The position numbers were made by a program, and so were the translations under genes. DNA of 64,000 nucleotides from Rhizophagus clarus (taxonomy: Eukaryota > Glomeromycota > Glomeromycetes > Glomerales > Glomeraceae). This document shows positions 1 to 11,221 of this stretch, piece by piece. The DNA lies in the NCBI GenBank assembly GCA_015698045.1, contig BLAL01000239.1:806001-870000 (forward strand), in the 5' to 3' direction. How positions within the stretch are numbered: the first letter of the stretch is position 1; every line of letters starts with the position of its first letter. Under the pieces are notes generated by a model, which saw only the letters and a program-made list of their open reading frames with translations, was not told the DNA's origin and made no database searches.

Positions 1-840
1 TAAAAATCAAGATATCGTGGAGAACAATGCGTTATTTATAAGGATTTGGAGGGAAAATCCACGTATATAAAACATAAATTTCAACGATGATTATTCAATT
101 TGGAAATATTCGAAAAGTGACAAAAGTAATGCTAATATATAGTTTTTATTATTTTATATAGTTTTTAGTATTTATTTTTTTATTATTATACCCATTTTAA
201 AACCTTCATACTTTATTAATAAAGAAAGAGTCAATTTAATCTAATAGATCTTTTGCGCATAAAGTCGTGTAATGGAATCTAGTATAGTTTTTATAGTAAG
301 GAAATTCCCGTCATGTAAATCGAGATTATAAGTTTGTCAAACGATCGATTAAAAAAAAATTTTTTTTTTTTGATTTTGCCTTATTTAAAAAAAAAAAAAA
401 ATAAAAAATGGTTTGAAACTCATCAAACGTAGTTGACGGACTATTATTGTAGAAAAATTTTATTTTGATAAATTATTTGATTTTCTTTTCAAAAAAAGTA
501 ACTATAACTATGATACATAAATAAATAAAAAATACAATAACGATAAATAAAAAATAATCCGGCACTAAGTAAACTAATGCTGTACATTAATTTTTTCAAG
601 GGTAAATTTATATCTAGCACCCCTGTATGATGCTTAAATCTCGCATACTCCCTGTGTAATGCTTAAATCTCACATTTTGTCACGTGATTTAATTTAAATT
701 TTGATTGGCTAATTTTTTTTTTAATGTTGTGATTAAATTTTTTCGCAAAAAAAATTTATGTAATGAAATTTTATTTGCAAGTTAAATACTCAAATTAAAA
801 TACTAAGTCAACAATTTATTAGTTTAATATATCACATGTT
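1..840. other. No gene seen; AT-rich spacer
   Basis: Homopolymer-rich spacer with A and T tracts around 350-410. A short near-duplicate pair occurs at about 625-675, where 'atgcttaaatctc' appears twice. Isolated CACGTG-type sites lie near 680. I see no frame with coding character on either strand. Confidence 0.6.
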
Positions 841-879
841 TTATTGATTAAAAAAATAAAATATCATCAAATTCACACT

Positions 880-1300
880 GTCTGGAATATTTATTTTTGG
901 TAGGGAAGAGAAAGAAAGAGTTACAATAATAAAGAAGAGGAAATGCGTGAGTAAAAAGGACAAAATAAATGAGGAAGTGAATGAAAAAGAATGGGTAGTA
1001 AAAGGGAACGAAACAAACAAAAAGAGTAGTAAAAGCGAGTGAAAGAAACGAATGGAAGGTGAAATGGAATAAGACAAACGAAGGAGAAGTGAAGTGGAAT
1101 GAAACAAATGAAGGGAAGCGGAAGGGAAATGAAATAAATGAAAGTGAAGCGGAAGGGGACGAAATAAACGATAGGGAGTGAAATTTAACGAAATAAATGT
1201 AGAGGAAATGAAAAAGAGAATGAAAAATGAAGAAAGGATGGAAAAATAAGACAAAAAAGTAAGATAAAAGAAGAACAACAAGGGAAGGGAAAAAGGGACC
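880..1300. repeat. Purine-rich low-complexity tract (degenerate GA minisatellite)
   Basis: Strong strand asymmetry: the plus strand is almost all purine, with a degenerate repeat of about 20-25 bp built on 'gaagtgaagcggaa' and 'gaaataaatgaa'. The two long minus-strand reading frames across it are runs of F/S/L, explained by the composition, so I do not call them genes. Confidence 0.7.
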
Positions 1301-1400
1301 AAGTAAAATCAAACCCATAAGATTAAAGATGAAATAGTTAGTAGTGAACAGAATATATATGTAATTAACAAACGAAAATAAAAAAAAATAAGAGTCATAC

Positions 1401-1640
1401 CTTAACTGCAGAGAAGAACCAAAAGACCTAAAAAAAAAATGAAATACGAAATGTAAGCAATAAACAGAATATAAGAATAAATTAAGAAATAAGAAGGAAT
1501 ATGAAATCAGAGCCATATAATATTGAACATACCCTAATTGTAAAACCGAAGGAGCCAAAAGTCCTAAAAAAAACAAAATAAAATTAGTAAAGAATAAAGT
1601 GTAAGAAGCAAAAATGTAAGAAGCAAAATAAAAAGAAAAA
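1401..1640 (-). other. Two splice-flanked short modules (27 and 31 nt)
   Basis: On the minus strand, 1427-1401 and 1563-1533 are each preceded by a pyrimidine tract plus TAG and followed by GTATG, and they share the core TTTTGG(T/C)TC. They look like micro-exons or a repeat that mimics exons. Similar modules recur at 9452-9415, 45660-45633, 62786-62744 and 62891-62860. No host gene can be assembled around them. Confidence 0.3.
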
Positions 1641-1761
1641 GAAACTTACTTTAAGACACTTCGGCATATTTGTTGAGGTAAGAAAGAGCGCGTTTAAAAA
1701 AAAGATGATCTAGCTGATAAACAAATACAAATCACGTAAATCACGTGATATTACCGTCATG

Positions 1762-1983
1762 CTAGATTTTAATCGTATCGCCCCTTGCGAGATACACATT
1801 TATTCTTTTTTCAATATCTTTTAATTCAGAACAATGTAATATTTCGTACGGATTTAATAGATCGTAAGTAGCACCAAGCCAGTCAGATAGAAGTCGATCG
1901 TCATATACATATAAATAAATGATTACATTATAAACATTGGTTTTTAGGTTTGAGAGATTTTTCTGTTGCTTCAGAAGCAACAA
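1762..1983 (-). pseudogene. Unrecognised 73-codon fragment
   Basis: A short open frame with balanced composition. The segment DWLGATYDLLNPYEILHC followed by a charged helix-like stretch (SELKDIEKRINVYLARGD) looks like the C-terminal end of a real protein, unlike the low-complexity frames nearby. No family is recognised. It may be a relic or a terminal exon whose upstream exons lie to the right; I found no convincing acceptor. Confidence 0.3.
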
Positions 1984-1989
1984 TGATGA

Positions 1990-2690
1990 CTGTTGGTTTT
2001 GAAATAACGTTAATGTTTGTTGGATTCATCTTAGTTTAGATTTGTATTTGAAAGATTAGTTCGTTTAATTTCTTGTTTGATTTACCGTATTTCGTTCTTT
2101 GAACTTTGTTTTTTGATAAGGAAAATTTTAACAGACGAAAATTGAAGTATACTTATAATAAATCGAAATAACCTAATTTTATATGATAACATTATAAAAC
2201 AATTGATTATCTTAATATTTGAATTTAACATTATTTACTCTTTTACAATCTCTAAGTAAATTTTTTAATTATATGCATTTCTTTGAAATTCCATCCGGTC
2301 TGTATTTCAAATATCCATTATTTGATAATTCGTATTACAGCATTAATATTATTGGATAAACAATAGGAAAAGTTTATCATGTAATAATAATATCGAAATT
2401 TTGATTAAGAGATAATAATTTATATCGACTTCCTTCTTATTAGAACTTAGATATTGATCTATTTAGGTAATATCAATTATTATTATTACATCATTTATTT
2501 TATTACAACGGTATAGTTAAAATACCAATTTAAATTTTATTAAAATGAATTATTGATTTTAATTAACATGTGCCATTTGATCGAAAATAAAAATTTTTAA
2601 ACTTTAATTATTTAAAGATTAAATAAATAGAATAAATAATTAAATTTAATATAATATGTAAACACTATAATAATAAAATAACAAAAATAT
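1990..2690. other. No gene seen; AT-rich spacer
   Basis: About 80% AT with no long frame. It lies immediately downstream (minus-strand sense) of the monooxygenase relic and may include its former 3' flank. No repeats stand out. Confidence 0.5.
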
Positions 2691-2696
2691 TCAAAA

Positions 2697-4128
2697 TTAC
2701 ATAACATTTATGATAAAATCATTAACTTTCATTAAAAAGTTTGTGGTCTTGAGTATACTATTTCTAATAATAAATCCAAAATATCCAACTGGTGTAATTT
2801 GTTTCATCGTAACTTTTCTAGAATAGTTAAGTAATGCTTGAGAAAGAGCTTCAGCATCTTGAATTGCATTAGTTTTTCCTAATGCTAATAAAGGAAGGAC
2901 TCATGGCATGAGCTGCTTCTCCAATTAATGTAACTCGGCTAGAGTTAATAGATAATTGATTGACATCTCTCACTTTTCTTCGTTGTATTGGATTATAAGT
3001 TTCAAATGGATAATATTTATCTGACTTATTTGGAACTGCTTTAGGAGCTAATTCCCATAGTTCCAATAAAATATCTGCCATTTCACATTTTGGTCGTAAT
3101 TTTCGGATCATATTTTTAACATGTTCAGCAACTGATGCTGGATTATTATCATCAACTTTAAATTTTTTATTTTCATCCATTTCGCTAGGATAAAAATATG
3201 CTATTGTTGTTCTATAAAGAATCTCATCCGAGTTGTTTTGTTTTTGTTCAATTGGAATTAAACATAATGCGATAAGTGTTGAATCTCCATTTAATCCGAG
3301 TGTTTTTTGAACTAAACTATTTCCACTAACTTTAATTAGCCTATCCATTAGATGTTTTGGTACAACAACATTTGCATTAATATAAGTTGCTCCAATATCG
3401 TTAATTTATAATTCTGGTATTTTTTGTTTTCGAACTGAAAAAAAAAAAAATACATAGTAATTATAAAATTAATTATTAATCAAAATAATAAGACAAATAG
3501 TATATTATTAAAAATTTTACTTGGAGAATTAACGCCACTCGCATCAACTAAAATGTCGCAAAATTCCCTCAAAATTTACATAGACACTTCTTTAGTTTCT
3601 TCATATCCTATACATCTTTTACCCCATTGAACTGTAACATTTTCTAATAACACATCTCTAAGTCTATCACAATAAGCAACAGTCATTGAAAAGGAACAAT
3701 CAGGATTTTCTGCAATCTCATAAATATCTTTAAATTGTTTAAATGGAGGTTTTATTAAAGCATTTCCTTCATGGTCATTGATTGAAGCTCCATGGTATTC
3801 TACATCAGGAACTGGATTTGGAATTGCTTTTGGAAGATTTAAAACGATTGAAGATGAAATACAATTCATAAGTGATCGAAAGCCACGAAATGCAAAGCCT
3901 ATATGATACCCTTGCCATCGATCTATTTTTTTTTTTTTTTTTTTTTTTAACGCGAAGTTAGAAAATTTATATAATTTACCTTTAGGACCAGATTCTCGTT
4001 CAAATATTTTTACATATTTTTACATTAAATTATTTCTTATCCTTGTTTTTTATCAAAGAATGATAATAAGTAAGTCCTCCTGGACATGCACCGATAATAA
4101 TTACAGTTGGAACTATTTCTTGTTGCAT
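2697..4128 (-). pseudogene. Decayed FAD-dependent monooxygenase
   Basis: Reading right to left, the remains follow the order of a flavin-dependent aromatic hydroxylase. They are: an ATG at 4128 and a Rossmann segment (VIIIGACPGGL, where the family has GxGxxG); an IFERESGP strand; a GT..AG intron of about 60 bp with a poly-A run; an exon from about 3925 to 3514 containing a DASGVNSP block like the family DG motif; and 3348-2869 with RVTLIGEAAHAMSP, the GD-type FAD-ribose motif (family form GDAAHAM). The end reads AIQDAEALSQALL and stops at 2697. It is clearly broken: a stop follows the N-terminal segment near 4045, further in-frame stops lie at 3576-3578 and near 3404, and a deletion with frame shift follows the SP of the last motif, removing the usual RGQG turn. 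The family acts on small aromatic substrates with FAD and NAD(P)H; the substrate of the ancestor cannot be told. Confidence 0.8.
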
Positions 4129-4189
4129 TCTTGTAATATTATTGTATTTTTTATTATTGGAATTTATTTATAAGAATTGTTCGAATGTA

Positions 4190-4625
4190 TTTTTTTTTTA
4201 AAGAAATTTGATATTTACTTTTCTTAGCGAATTCTTACATGAAATGAAAGAATATTTATAATAAAAAATAATCCTAACGAAAATTTATCCGAAATTAATC
4301 CGAAATTAACCCGATACTTAGCTCGAAATTTATCCGAAATTTATCCAAAATTAGCCCGAAATTAACCCGATACTTAGCTCGAAATTTATCCTTACGATTT
4401 CCCGAAATTACTCCGAGCGTGACATCAAGAACAAATTCATAGACCTACCAAATAAATGATAGGTTATTTGACTAAATATATTTGCGGTCAGATAGGAAAT
4501 TATATAAGTAATTTATTTTTTTCTTAGTCTACTTAAAAATAATAAATTATAAAATACAAAAAAAAAATAATAAATTATAAAATACAAAAAAAAAAAATAA
4601 TAAATTATAAAATACAAAAAAAAAT
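4190..4625. repeat. Short tandem repeats between relic gene and MITE
   Basis: Two arrays. Around 4290-4405 the motif 'cgaaattaacccgatac' followed by 'ttagctcgaaatttatcc' is repeated twice with partial copies. Around 4545-4622 a unit of about 28-30 bp ('aataataaattataaaat' plus an A run) occurs three times, differing mainly in A-tract length. Confidence 0.7.
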
Positions 4626-4862
4626 CCACTAAGATGATGTGAAATTTAGGTTATTTAATATTCTGAAGAAAATAGAATTACAAGTGTTGATAATACACCG
4701 TAGTTGTGTATCATCAGTATTATTTACGCAAAGAACGTATTAGTGAAGTATGCAGAACGACGCGAGTTATTTATTGAACGGATGGTCGTTGATACCGGTT
4801 GCTGGAATCTAATTTAAAAGCCTACATATTGAAAAACTTGTAGCATGTCAAATGTACGTGTA

Positions 4863-5450
4863 CAGTACGTTAAACATGAGGCCCGAAACCGAAACCTTTA
4901 GGTTTCGGTATATACCGAAATTTAGTTTCGGGATGTACGTTTTTTTCCCGAAACTCGAAACCCAAAACCCGAAACTGACCCTAAACTCCCGAAACTTTTA
5001 TATACCGAAATATAACCGAAACTTAATAAAAATTGACTAAAATTACAATATTGTACTAATTTAAACTTTTTTAAATAATAAAATGCTGGATGGTTTACCA
5101 TAAAAATTTAAAAAAAAACAGTCTGCAAATAGTACTATTAGACGTCCAAAAAAGCCTATTTAATAAAGACTTATCAATTAAGTTTAATATCAAACATGGT
5201 TCTATTGAATATTGATCTATTAAATATTTAAATTACCACGCGATTAGCCAATCAATGAGTTCCGGGAATCGGGAATCGGAACTAGTTTCGGAATATCGAG
5301 ATTAGTACCGAAAATAGTTTCGGGTATCGGGATTAGTTTCGGTTTCGGAATTTGTTTAAGGTTTCGGGTGAGGTTTCGATTCGTATATTCCGAAACCCGA
5401 AACTTTCGGAAATCCTCTCAGAGGTTTCGGGCCCCATGTTTACAGTACGT
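4863..5450. mobile_element. hAT-like MITE, 572 bp, with 8-bp TSD
   Basis: The element body is 4871-5442. The ends are inverted (TAAACATGAGGCCCGAAACC on the left; the right end read inward is TAAACATGGGGCCCGAAACC) and are flanked by identical CAGTACGT at 4863-4870 and 5443-5450. The subterminal regions are packed with 'cccgaaac'/'gtttcggg' motifs in both orientations; the centre (about 5040-5240) is plain AT-rich and non-coding. An 8-bp duplication and TA-initial ends fit hAT. The identity could be read as 10 bp (TACAGTACGT) if the terminal TA is counted as target. No transposase. Confidence 0.85.
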
Positions 5451-6990
5451 GCACTTAAAAAATACTAATTAAGGGGCAGTAAGTAATTAATTAGTATTAA
5501 TTTCGCCTTTCTAATTCAATAAAAAAAAGAAAAAATTTTATATATCATTAATTTATCTATTCAAAATATAGTAATTTAGCTTAATCAAATTGCTTCTATC
5601 CAAAATACTTAATTCATTAGGATAAATCTATTCTACCAAAAATAATTAATATAATAATGAGGCTCTTAGTCCTTAAGGAGAATTCTGGAATCCCGTATCT
5701 CTCATATCTCCCATATTATAGGAAACAGTTCCGTTTACAAGTATTGTTAGTATTAAAGGATTGTTGTTGAATATTATTTTATTGATAAATAACTGATAAT
5801 AGGATGTGAATCTGTTGCTAAATTAAAGATTGCACATTATTATGAAGCTGCAACTGGTAATCAGGGGATATGAGATAGATTATTGCATCCATTATTCAAT
5901 AGTCGAGCATCCTCTTATGGATTTAACACGATAGATACGAATATCATTGGTAAATAAAAATAAAATTCAATTAGTATTATGAAGCGCAAGAGTCGTAGTA
6001 TTAATATTGCCAGCGTGAAAAGTGTTTAAATTCGTATTAGGTATTCCTACATTATTAATTAAAGTACGTTGGATACTTCTCATCGTTATTATTAAGAATT
6101 TGTTGAGATGGGAATTATTTCCAGTTTGATCTACTGGTAAATTATAACAGCCTTAGGTATTTTTGTTATTTGAATTCATGTTGTTCAAAATGAATGACAG
6201 TTAATTCAAATTTAAAATTTTCACTCCTCACTCTAGATGAGAGGCTATAAATTTTTTAGCCCCAAAATCAAACCGATGCAGAATCTTCCTTTTTTTGGAT
6301 ACTTTCATTTGTTTATATTTTATTGAATTGAACTTTATGTGTGGCCTACCTATTGAATATTCAAAGGATTTCGATTTCCGGACTTAACCATTCGGATAGA
6401 TACATACCCGAATATGAACATCATCAGACAATATGTCTCAATTAAATTATTTAAAAATGAAAATGTGAATGTGAGTGATATCGCCACAGCAAATATGGCC
6501 ATTTTTTTGCAAAGAAAATTAGAAGCATTTCCGAAAATTAAAAAGCGAAAAGAACTTTTTTTTTTTTAAATAAGTGATCTAAAGCTCGTGTTTGAAGATT
6601 ATATAATAGAAAACAGAAACTTAGCCCGAATTTTTAGGAACAATGATTTTGTCTGTTATTGTTAGCGGAATGCGTTGAAAGATTTTTGCTTGTTATTTGT
6701 TAACCTTAAAAGAATTATTAAATTAGCACATATGATCTGTAATTATTACAATCGGTCGTATACTCGTATTGATAGTTTTAACCAATTTATTAAAAATTGA
6801 TTTACAGTAGTTGAGTAAAAAAAAAAAAAAAAATAAATATCTTTTAAGATTCAACTTACTAAGGAGAGGGCCAGAAATCACATGTTTAATGAAGGGGAAC
6901 CTTATTAATCATGTCTATAAATAGTAGTTTATAATTTTATATTTTATATGCATGTAGAATTAATACTTTAGATTTCTTCTTAATTTAATC
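5451..6990. other. No gene seen; spacer
   Basis: AT-rich with A/T runs and no sustained frame on either strand. The 5640-6130 part has slightly more balanced composition but is full of stops in all frames. It may include former 3' flank of the fructose-bisphosphatase relic. Confidence 0.4.
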
Positions 6991-7197
6991 TATCCTCTTT
7001 AACTACGTTTTTTGTAGATATTTTCTATATCTTTAATGTCGTCTTTACTACGTGAATATTTTTCGGGGCAATATCCAATACTCTTTCTTTTACCACCAGC
7101 TTGCTCAGTGAGGAAAACATTCGTATAACATTCTCAATTTTCCGTTTTTAAATTTTTTATCAGCGGGGTACCACTGTATAACAATGTACGATGTACA

Positions 7198-8569
7198 TCT
7201 GCTACTAGTGCTCCGAAAGGGTCGGGTCAGACCCGGGTGATCAACCCGACCCGGATTTTAAATCGAGTCGAGATTGGTAATTATGCTGACCCGTGACTAG
7301 GGATGGGGGTTAATTAACGGTTAATTTAGTTAATTATAATTGATAAAATTGGTTAATTAACCATTAATTTGGTTAATTATAAATTAGCCAATCAAAAAGA
7401 AGATTTAAGTCACGTGATTTTTTAAATTTAAGTCAAATAATATTTAGTTTTTTTAAATTTAATATAACAATCTATATATAGTTATATATTGGTTAATTAA
7501 CGGTTATTTAACGGTTATTTAACAGTTAATTAACGGTTATTTAACGGTTATTTAACAGTTAATTAACGGTTATTTAACGGTTATTTAACAGTTAATTAAC
7601 AATTTAATTAACCAAATTATATTTAACCGTTAATTTACCATCCCTACCCGTGACCCGCATGACCCGACCCGTCGGGTTGGGGTCGTACTGTTGCTTTGAC
7701 CAGAACAACCCGGGTGACCCGGGTGATGCTAGGATGACGCATTTTTTCCCACAAGTTTTTTTTTTACGCTAAATTTTAGTTTGTTTGTGGCTTTGTAAAA
7801 GCTTTACTAATAAATATATCTGAAACTATTGATCTTATTGAACCATATCACAACTTGGAAAACGAAAAGGTTCGCGTAGCGAGCTTTTATTAATAATCTC
7901 TTCGAGGAGAAAGACCTTCCATCAGAGCATAAAAGAGCGAAAACTCATCGCGAAGTTAGTTGATTACTAAATGATTAGTTTTATCATTTAAAACTGATAA
8001 GACACAAGAAAAACGAATGATGATAAAGTTGTTATTGATAAAAATAAAATATAATGATCACTTTTAATATTTTCTGAAGGAATGATGAGAAAAAATAAAC
8101 CTGATCGGTTTTATACTTAAAGTAATAATCAAGAAAAGTGTCTTAACTGTTCGTAAGTAAAAAATTTTTAAAATGTAACAGGAATGTTTTAATTGAAAAT
8201 ATATATACTTAATATTGACAACTTAACATATTATTTCATAATTCTTTTTTAAAACTAGAGATAAAAAAAAGTAAGTAGAGATCAATTAAATTCTAAAAAG
8301 CTACAATATTTTAATTATTTTACTTATTCTTAAATGTAGTTTACACAAACAGGTAATTTTACTATTGTCTTGCCGATTATAAAAAAATTTATATAAATTC
8401 GGGTTCAACCCGGGTTATTCGAGTTAAACTGCAGTCGGGTCGAGTCAAGTTCGGGTTACATAGTTGACCGACCCGAAAATTCGAGTCGGGTTACATGAAT
8501 ATTCGAGTCGAATTCGAACATCCTCTCAAACCCGACCCAACCCGACCCGTACGGAGCACTATCTGCTAC
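7198..8569. mobile_element. hAT-like element, 1356 bp, inside the FBPase relic
   Basis: The body is 7206-8561. The ends are TAGTGCTCCGAAAGGGTCGG on the left and, read inward from the right, TAGTGCTCCGTACGGGTCGG. They are flanked by identical TCTGCTAC (7198-7205 and 8562-8569), exactly inside the FBPase coding sequence. Subterminal DNA on both sides is full of 'acccgaccc'/'gggtcgggt' motifs in a genome otherwise poor in GC. The interior (about 7740-8400) has no transposase frame, so it is non-autonomous. It carries a second element at 7298-7646. Confidence 0.9.
7290..7654. mobile_element. Nested hAT-like MITE, 349 bp
   Basis: The body is 7298-7646. The left end TAGGGATGGGGGTTAATTAA and the right end read inward TAGGGATGGTAAATTAACGG are flanked by identical CCCGTGAC (7290-7297 and 7647-7654), which belongs to the surrounding element. 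The TAGGGATGG start is typical of hAT MITEs. The interior holds a tandem array at about 7494-7600 of a 33-bp unit built from 'ggttatttaac' and 'cagttaattaac'. It inserted after the outer element. Confidence 0.92.
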
Positions 8570-8814
8570 CATAGATCCAATATACCTCGCCGAGCATGGA
8601 TTTTTACCATCAGGGGGAAATTTCAATGATTGAAAATTTTCTGTGCACGATTCATCCCAATACTTTGCATTTCCTTCGTTAACTGAATATCTTTCCATGT
8701 GTTGGGATTTGAATCTAAATAACAAAGGAATAGTTAATTATCATTGGAAAATTTTGAAGATAATGAATCCCTATACTTACATTAGGATGAGTGAGAATAA
8801 ATTCTCCAATGGCC

Positions 8815-9700
8815 TAAAAAATTTTAGAAAAATAGTAAATGCTTGTGCCTGAATGTATTTAACTAATAAACTTCTTAGTGAAGGTAAACTTATAATATCC
8901 ATTTACTCCATTACCGAGTATTCGATTTCTTAAACGAGAACAATGCATTATTAATTATTAACATTTGTTTTTTTAGTCGTTTTTTATTAATCGATTTCAA
9001 TAAAAAAAAGATTTAATATTTGTTTCATTAATCGTTTATTAATTATTTATAATAAAAATGATTTGATACAATGATAGATCTAATTATTAAAAACTTTATT
9101 AATAATTAGAATATGAAGGTTGGGAGGGACTTCGTCCCCTTAATTATAATATTTGTATTACAAATGTATTTTATTATTATCAACTTTATATTCGAAACTT
9201 ACTGAGGTTTTGGTATTTCCAGGTCATAGTAGCAAAAAACAGAAACATTAATAAATGTTTCATTAAAATAAATAAAATTGAAAAACAATTGTTTCCTACC
9301 GAATTAATCGTCAAAAGACCCAACCATCAACGTTAATAATGTTTCATTGAAATAAATAAATTAATAAAGTGAACATTTCATTAGAAGAGTTTGAAAATAA
9401 AATCATCTCCTTACCGGAATCTTGTGCATCCAAAGACTGAAAAATTAGCCATCTAAAAAAGAAAATGTGAAACGTTAGTGATCGTTTCATCAGTAAATAG
9501 TTTGATGATAATTTCTTTATTAGGGAAACTTGCGACCATTGGTTCGGTGATTCATCACTTAAGGTTCTTGATACTAACAAGATGAAAAGTCATTCAAATG
9601 AAATCATATTGGTGATGAATTTTATAATTTGCGTCTAAATAAATACTCCAAAAACCCGGTCACCTTAAAAAGTAAAAAGAACGAAAACATCAGTAAACAT
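8815..9700. other. Intergenic; contains splice-flanked short modules on the minus strand
   Basis: On the minus strand, 9452-9415 is a 38-nt module preceded by a pyrimidine tract plus TAG and followed by GTAAG. A further 'accaaaacctca|GTAAGT' end lies near 9205, and the motif 'aacgttagtgatcgtttc' recurs in variant form. No continuous gene can be built. A short GC-richer phrase 'gggagggacttcgtcccc' near 9121 can fold as a small hairpin. Confidence 0.35.
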
Positions 9701-9710
9701 TCGTTAAATA

Positions 9711-9929
9711 ATGAAAAAGTTAAAAAAAGGAAAACCTTCAAAGTTTACGTTCGAAATGATTCTTCCACTTTTTGTTACTGGTTTAGCATTAGAGCTAATT
9801 GTAGATGATTTTGATATTGAAGTTTTCTTACTTAATACAGCTTTACTATCAACTTTTAATTTCATTGCCGGAGCAGCTTTGCTTGGGGGTAATTATAGGG
9901 GGGTTCTGAATCCAAAAAAAAAAAAGTAA
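9711..9929 (+). CDS. Small hydrophobic protein, 72 aa, unknown
   Basis: ATG at 9711, stop at 9927. A basic N-terminus (MKKLKKGKPSK) precedes a hydrophobic core: residues about 14-31 (EMILPLFVTGLALELIV) and 40-60 (LLNTALLSTFNFIAGAALLGG), then a Lys tail that ends in a poly-A stretch. Two helix-sized membrane segments separated by an acidic loop (DDFDIE) suggest a small membrane protein if it is expressed. Composition is unlike the AT-noise frames nearby. No homologue is recognised. The C-terminal poly-Lys is a low-complexity run, so the true end is doubtful. It lies among the splice-flanked modules, which read on the other strand. Confidence 0.4.
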   Translation: MKKLKKGKPSKFTFEMILPLFVTGLALELIVDDFDIEVFLLNTALLSTFNFIAGAALLGGNYRGVLNPKKKK

Positions 9930-11221
9930 CATTTTATATTAAGATGTTTCGTTAAACAAATAATTGAAAGAAACCCTTCGATCTTACCGAAATCCAAGAA
10001 AATGTATGTATATATTGTATATAATAAAATATATAAAAAAAAAAAATTTAATAGTTCTTTTTTGGTTTTTGAAATATCATACCTTAGAAATCAGTAATTC
10101 AGTACTCCGAAATCAAAGCTCTATTTTTCGTCCTTGAAGTTCCACTCCAAACCCTAGAGGAAAAACAAAAAAAATTCACACTCGAACCTGGGAAAAGAAA
10201 TAGGAATGGTTAGTTATCAATCGAATCCTGTGCATCCAAGTGACTGAAAGTGAACTGTAATGAACAATTCGTTAAAAATGAAAAAAAACTGAAGAATTAC
10301 CTACAAAAAAAAAAAATAATAAATAAAAATGAACTGTTCGCTAAAGACGAAAATAAAAAAGCTTTTCACACCTAATCCTATGCTTTCAAGGAACCCAAAG
10401 ATTATGGTACTGAAAAAAATTTTCTGATGGCATATCAACCAATGAAAGCGCTGATAAAGGAATTATAATGATAAAACAATCAAAAAAGACATTTATTACT
10501 TGATAAAGTAAATTATTATTAAAATTGATCATCCGATTGTTGATCATTTTTGGTTTAATTATGATATCTCTGACAAATAATTATTACAGTAGTAATTAAT
10601 TTTCAATTTTTCATGACTTTCTAGAACTTTTATCCCACATATTGAAAAACCAAATCTATTTTAATACGACAATACGGTCGGCAGCGAGCAGTGTTTATAG
10701 CAATTCCTTATTATCTATCCCATTATGGATGATCAGATGATTATCACTGACGTAACGTAAGCTTATTTCATACTCAAAACGTTTAATCCCTTTGGTCGTA
10801 TATTATATATTTTTAAATTTATTTTTAGAAATTCAAATATAAAATATACCGTTTAATGTGTAAAAATAAACGCCTGTGTCGTAGCATAGTTTACAAGATG
10901 GAACAAACGCTTTTTTTTTACACGATCACAAGTATGATTGTGAGTTAGACTTGTTTAATTTTAACCAGGCCATGCTTTTACATCTAAAAAATGATCAGGA
11001 TGATATTGACCCAAGAAATTCAATTGTTCCTTTTTTTTTAATTTTTTTCTTTGTTTCACACAATGTTATTACTTCTTTAATCATTTACAATATCAATACA
11101 TTGTATATCATAATGAAAAATAATAATCCTAAAAAAATATTTTTTTTTGATCAGAATTTTATTTAGACACCTCATCATAATGTTTCTTAAGCAAAAATGT
11201 ACATACGCACAGTATAAAGCT
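9930..11221. other. Intergenic; weak two-exon gene hint at 10733-10951
   Basis: More module-like repeats occur at 10050-10440. At 10733 an ATG followed by about nine codons and a possible donor (GTAACG or GTAAGC), plus a TTTTTAG acceptor near 10826, would give a basic peptide ending near 10950. The donor that keeps the frame is the weaker one, so I do not call a gene. The rest is AT-rich. Confidence 0.3.

Larger units (their letters stand above)
6999..8813 (-). pseudogene. Decayed fructose-1,6-bisphosphatase, split by nested transposons
   Basis: Minus-strand remains of the C-terminal third of FBPase (gluconeogenesis; removes the 1-phosphate of fructose-1,6-bisphosphate). 8813-8781 encodes AIGEFILTHPN between an AG acceptor and a GTAAGTATAG donor. 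8714-8562 encodes IQIPTHGKI, then in another frame [12 protein letters not shown] and [11 protein letters not shown]. After the insertion, 7205-6999 continues with DVHRTLLYSG, GKLR-LYECFP-like and TEQAGGKR, IAPKNIH and SKDDIKDIENIYKKRS, then a stop. These match conserved FBPase blocks (Mg/phosphate-site region [14 protein letters not shown]). At least three frame changes, a small deletion after ECFP and the 1.36-kb insertion (7206-8561) break it. The N-terminal two thirds is not found upstream. A working copy presumably lies elsewhere. Confidence 0.88.

Noticed and set aside
841-1576. Two long minus-strand frames (153 and 242 codons)
   Set aside because: They cross a purine-rich plus-strand tract, so the minus frames are F/S/L/Y runs without stops by composition; they overlap each other and lack any domain.
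10733-10951. Two-exon small basic protein gene
   Set aside because: The donor that keeps the frame (GTAACG) is weaker than the adjacent GTAAGC, which breaks it; no supporting similarity.
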